A DNA stretch of 6,144 bases from an uncultured Clostridia bacterium. GTDB lineage: Bacteria > Bacillota > Clostridia > Lachnospirales > Bianqueaceae. The notes below the pieces were generated by a model, which was given only the letters and a program-made list of their open reading frames with translations, had not been told where the DNA came from and did not search any database. How positions within the stretch are numbered: the stretch's first letter is position 1; each line of letters opens with the position of its first letter. Where the stretch lies: the NCBI GenBank assembly GCA_947570515.1, contig CANOUM010000105.1, forward strand, positions 1 to 6,144. The letters run 5' to 3'. A program made the position numbers and the translations under genes. Of the stretch, positions 5,348 through 6,144 are shown piece after piece.

Positions 5348-5905
5348 ATGAATACATTTTTATCCAAATTTTCAAACTCGTTTCGTGAACTGCGAAACGT
5401 CCATTCCTTAACCGGTTTGGCTATGTTAATGGCTATTGCATTGATTCTTAATCTAATTGGGTCCTTTCAGATTACCGAATCTCTGCGGCTTGGATTTGGC
5501 TTCTTAGCCACTGCCATAATGGGTATGCTGTACGGCCCTGTTTGTGCTGGGTTAGCTGCCGGGGTAGTCGATATTCTTCAAATTTTTTTAAAACCTACCG
5601 GTGAATTTTTCCCTGGTTTTACTCTTACGGCCATGTTAGGCGGCATTCTATACGGTCTTTTCTTATACAAAAATCAGTATTCATTGCCCCGTCTTATCGC
5701 TGTAAAATCCATCATTAATGTTTTTCTCCATCTATTGCTTAATAGCTATTGGCTGACCTTCCTTTATGGATACGCATTTTGGGCAAAAATCCCCGGGCGT
5801 CTCATTAAGAATCTCGGACTTTTACCCCTTGAGATTTTATTACTGGCTTTACTTTTGCCTCAAATTGTACGGATACGATATCCGGCTGCTAAAAAACCGC
5901 AATGA
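5348..5905 (+). CDS. folT: Folate ECF transporter S component FolT
   Basis: A 185-residue hydrophobic protein of the folate-family ECF transporter S components, which bind folate in the membrane and take it up together with a shared EcfA/EcfA'/EcfT module encoded elsewhere. About six membrane segments are visible (near 20-40, 48-66, 67-82, 89-107, 118-138, 157-172). Family motifs include LRLGFGFLATAIMGMLYGPV (46-65), LKPTGEFFPGFTLTAMLGGI (81-100), and NSYWLTFLYG (132-141) followed by RLIKN (151-155). Length is typical. The ATG at 5348 has AGGAGG 8 nt upstream; an in-frame TTG at 5312 lies inside the riboswitch platform and lacks a binding site. Regulation by the preceding THF riboswitch independently supports folate as the substrate. 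The last codons form the 5' arm of the terminator. FolT rather than another vitamin S component is well supported. Confidence 0.93.
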   Translation: MNTFLSKFSNSFRELRNVHSLTGLAMLMAIALILNLIGSFQITESLRLGFGFLATAIMGMLYGPVCAGLAAGVVDILQIFLKPTGEFFPGFTLTAMLGGILYGLFLYKNQYSLPRLIAVKSIINVFLHLLLNSYWLTFLYGYAFWAKIPGRLIKNLGLLPLEILLLALLLPQIVRIRYPAAKKPQ

Positions 5906-5928
5906 AGAAAATCTTCATTGCGGTTTTT
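5892..5928 (+). terminator. Bidirectional intrinsic terminator between folT and the HTH gene
   Basis: A 17-bp perfect stem: the 5' arm 5892-5908 (A-tract, CCGCAATGAAGA) pairs with the 3' arm 5912-5928 (TCTTCATTGCGG, T-tract) around a 3-nt AAA loop. It ends in five T on the plus strand and six T on the minus strand (complement of 5891-5896), so it can serve both convergent genes. The folT stop (5903-5905) lies in the 5' arm, and the stop of the opposite HTH gene (5927-5929) overlaps the T-tract. Confidence 0.93.
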
Positions 5929-6144
5929 ATTGTATATCTTTTCTCACTTCTTGTAAAACCTCTTTCATCCCCTCCAAGAACTTGTCCACATCCTTGCACT
6001 CATATAACAGAAATAAAATAAACGATAAAGTGCCGCACATATTCAGCCCCGTTTCAACATTACAATATGTTCTTCGTTCAATGGCCAGATTTTCAGCCAT
6101 CTTTTCCTGTGTGAGAGAATTTTCTTTTCTCGTTGTTTTAAACT
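5927..6144 (-). CDS. XRE-like helix-turn-helix regulator, C-terminal part only
   Basis: The last 71 residues and the TAA stop are visible; the start is beyond the right edge. An HTH is seen near the beginning: LTQEKMAENLAIERRTYCN (10-28 of the visible part), with helix TQEKMAENL, the turn, then the recognition helix ERRTYCNVETG, the usual spacing of Cro/C1 (XRE) proteins. It is followed by a hydrophobic helix (LSFILFLLYEC, 39-49) and a charged C-terminal helix (DKFLEGMKEVLQEVRKD). Small proteins of this form, in which the HTH is followed by a Leu-rich helix, are common in Clostridia. DNA target and function are unknown. It converges on folT, sharing the terminator, and there is no sign that it regulates folT. 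Confidence 0.75.
   Translation of the reverse strand, partial: FKTTRKENSLTQEKMAENLAIERRTYCNVETGLNMCGTLSFILFLLYECKDVDKFLEGMKEVLQEVRKDIQ

Overview
The window looks like chromosomal DNA of a Gram-positive anaerobe of the Clostridia (Bacillota). The grounds are AGGAGG-type ribosome binding sites on every complete gene, a SpoIID/LytB-family protein, a folate ECF transporter S component under a tetrahydrofolate (THF) riboswitch, a PepV-type dipeptidase, and a small HTH regulator of a kind common in Clostridia. A more precise placement (for example Lachnospirales) is only a guess. No rRNA, tRNA, IS element, phage gene or CRISPR array was seen. Genes are tightly packed and all complete ones look intact.

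Layout. (1) Positions 1-2418, minus strand: a three-gene cluster transcribed right to left, deoD (purine nucleoside phosphorylase), pepV-like M20 dipeptidase, then the first 72 codons of a NamZ/DUF1343 exo-beta-N-acetylmuramidase that runs off the left edge. Gaps are 46 and 21 bp, so it reads as one operon for salvage of nucleosides, small peptides and cell-wall sugar. A good sigma-A type promoter precedes deoD. (2) 2419-2562: a short divergent intergenic region with two back-to-back promoters. (3) 2563-3399, plus: a YihY/BrkB-type membrane protein. (4) 3385-5004, minus: a membrane-anchored SpoIID/LytB-domain protein with a long N-terminal extension; its 3' end overlaps the yihY-like gene by 15 bp tail to tail. 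(5) 5005-5347: divergent regulatory region with a promoter, a small AT-rich hairpin and a THF riboswitch. (6) 5348-5905, plus: folT, the folate-binding S component of an ECF transporter. (7) 5892-5928: a strong, apparently bidirectional intrinsic terminator built partly from the last codons of folT. (8) 5927-6144, minus: the C-terminal 71 residues of an XRE-like HTH regulator that runs off the right edge.

Working together: the riboswitch-folT unit is a self-contained folate uptake and feedback module; folT needs an EcfA/EcfA'/EcfT energising module that is not in this window. The left operon and the SpoIID-like protein both touch peptidoglycan metabolism (a leaderless, presumably cytoplasmic NamZ and a surface-anchored SpoIID-like enzyme), but they are separate transcription units and a functional link is only inference. 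I found no clear sign of a wholly new system. The points most worth checking are the riboswitch expression platform, the leaderless NamZ in a deoD-pepV operon, and the enlarged SpoIID-like protein.
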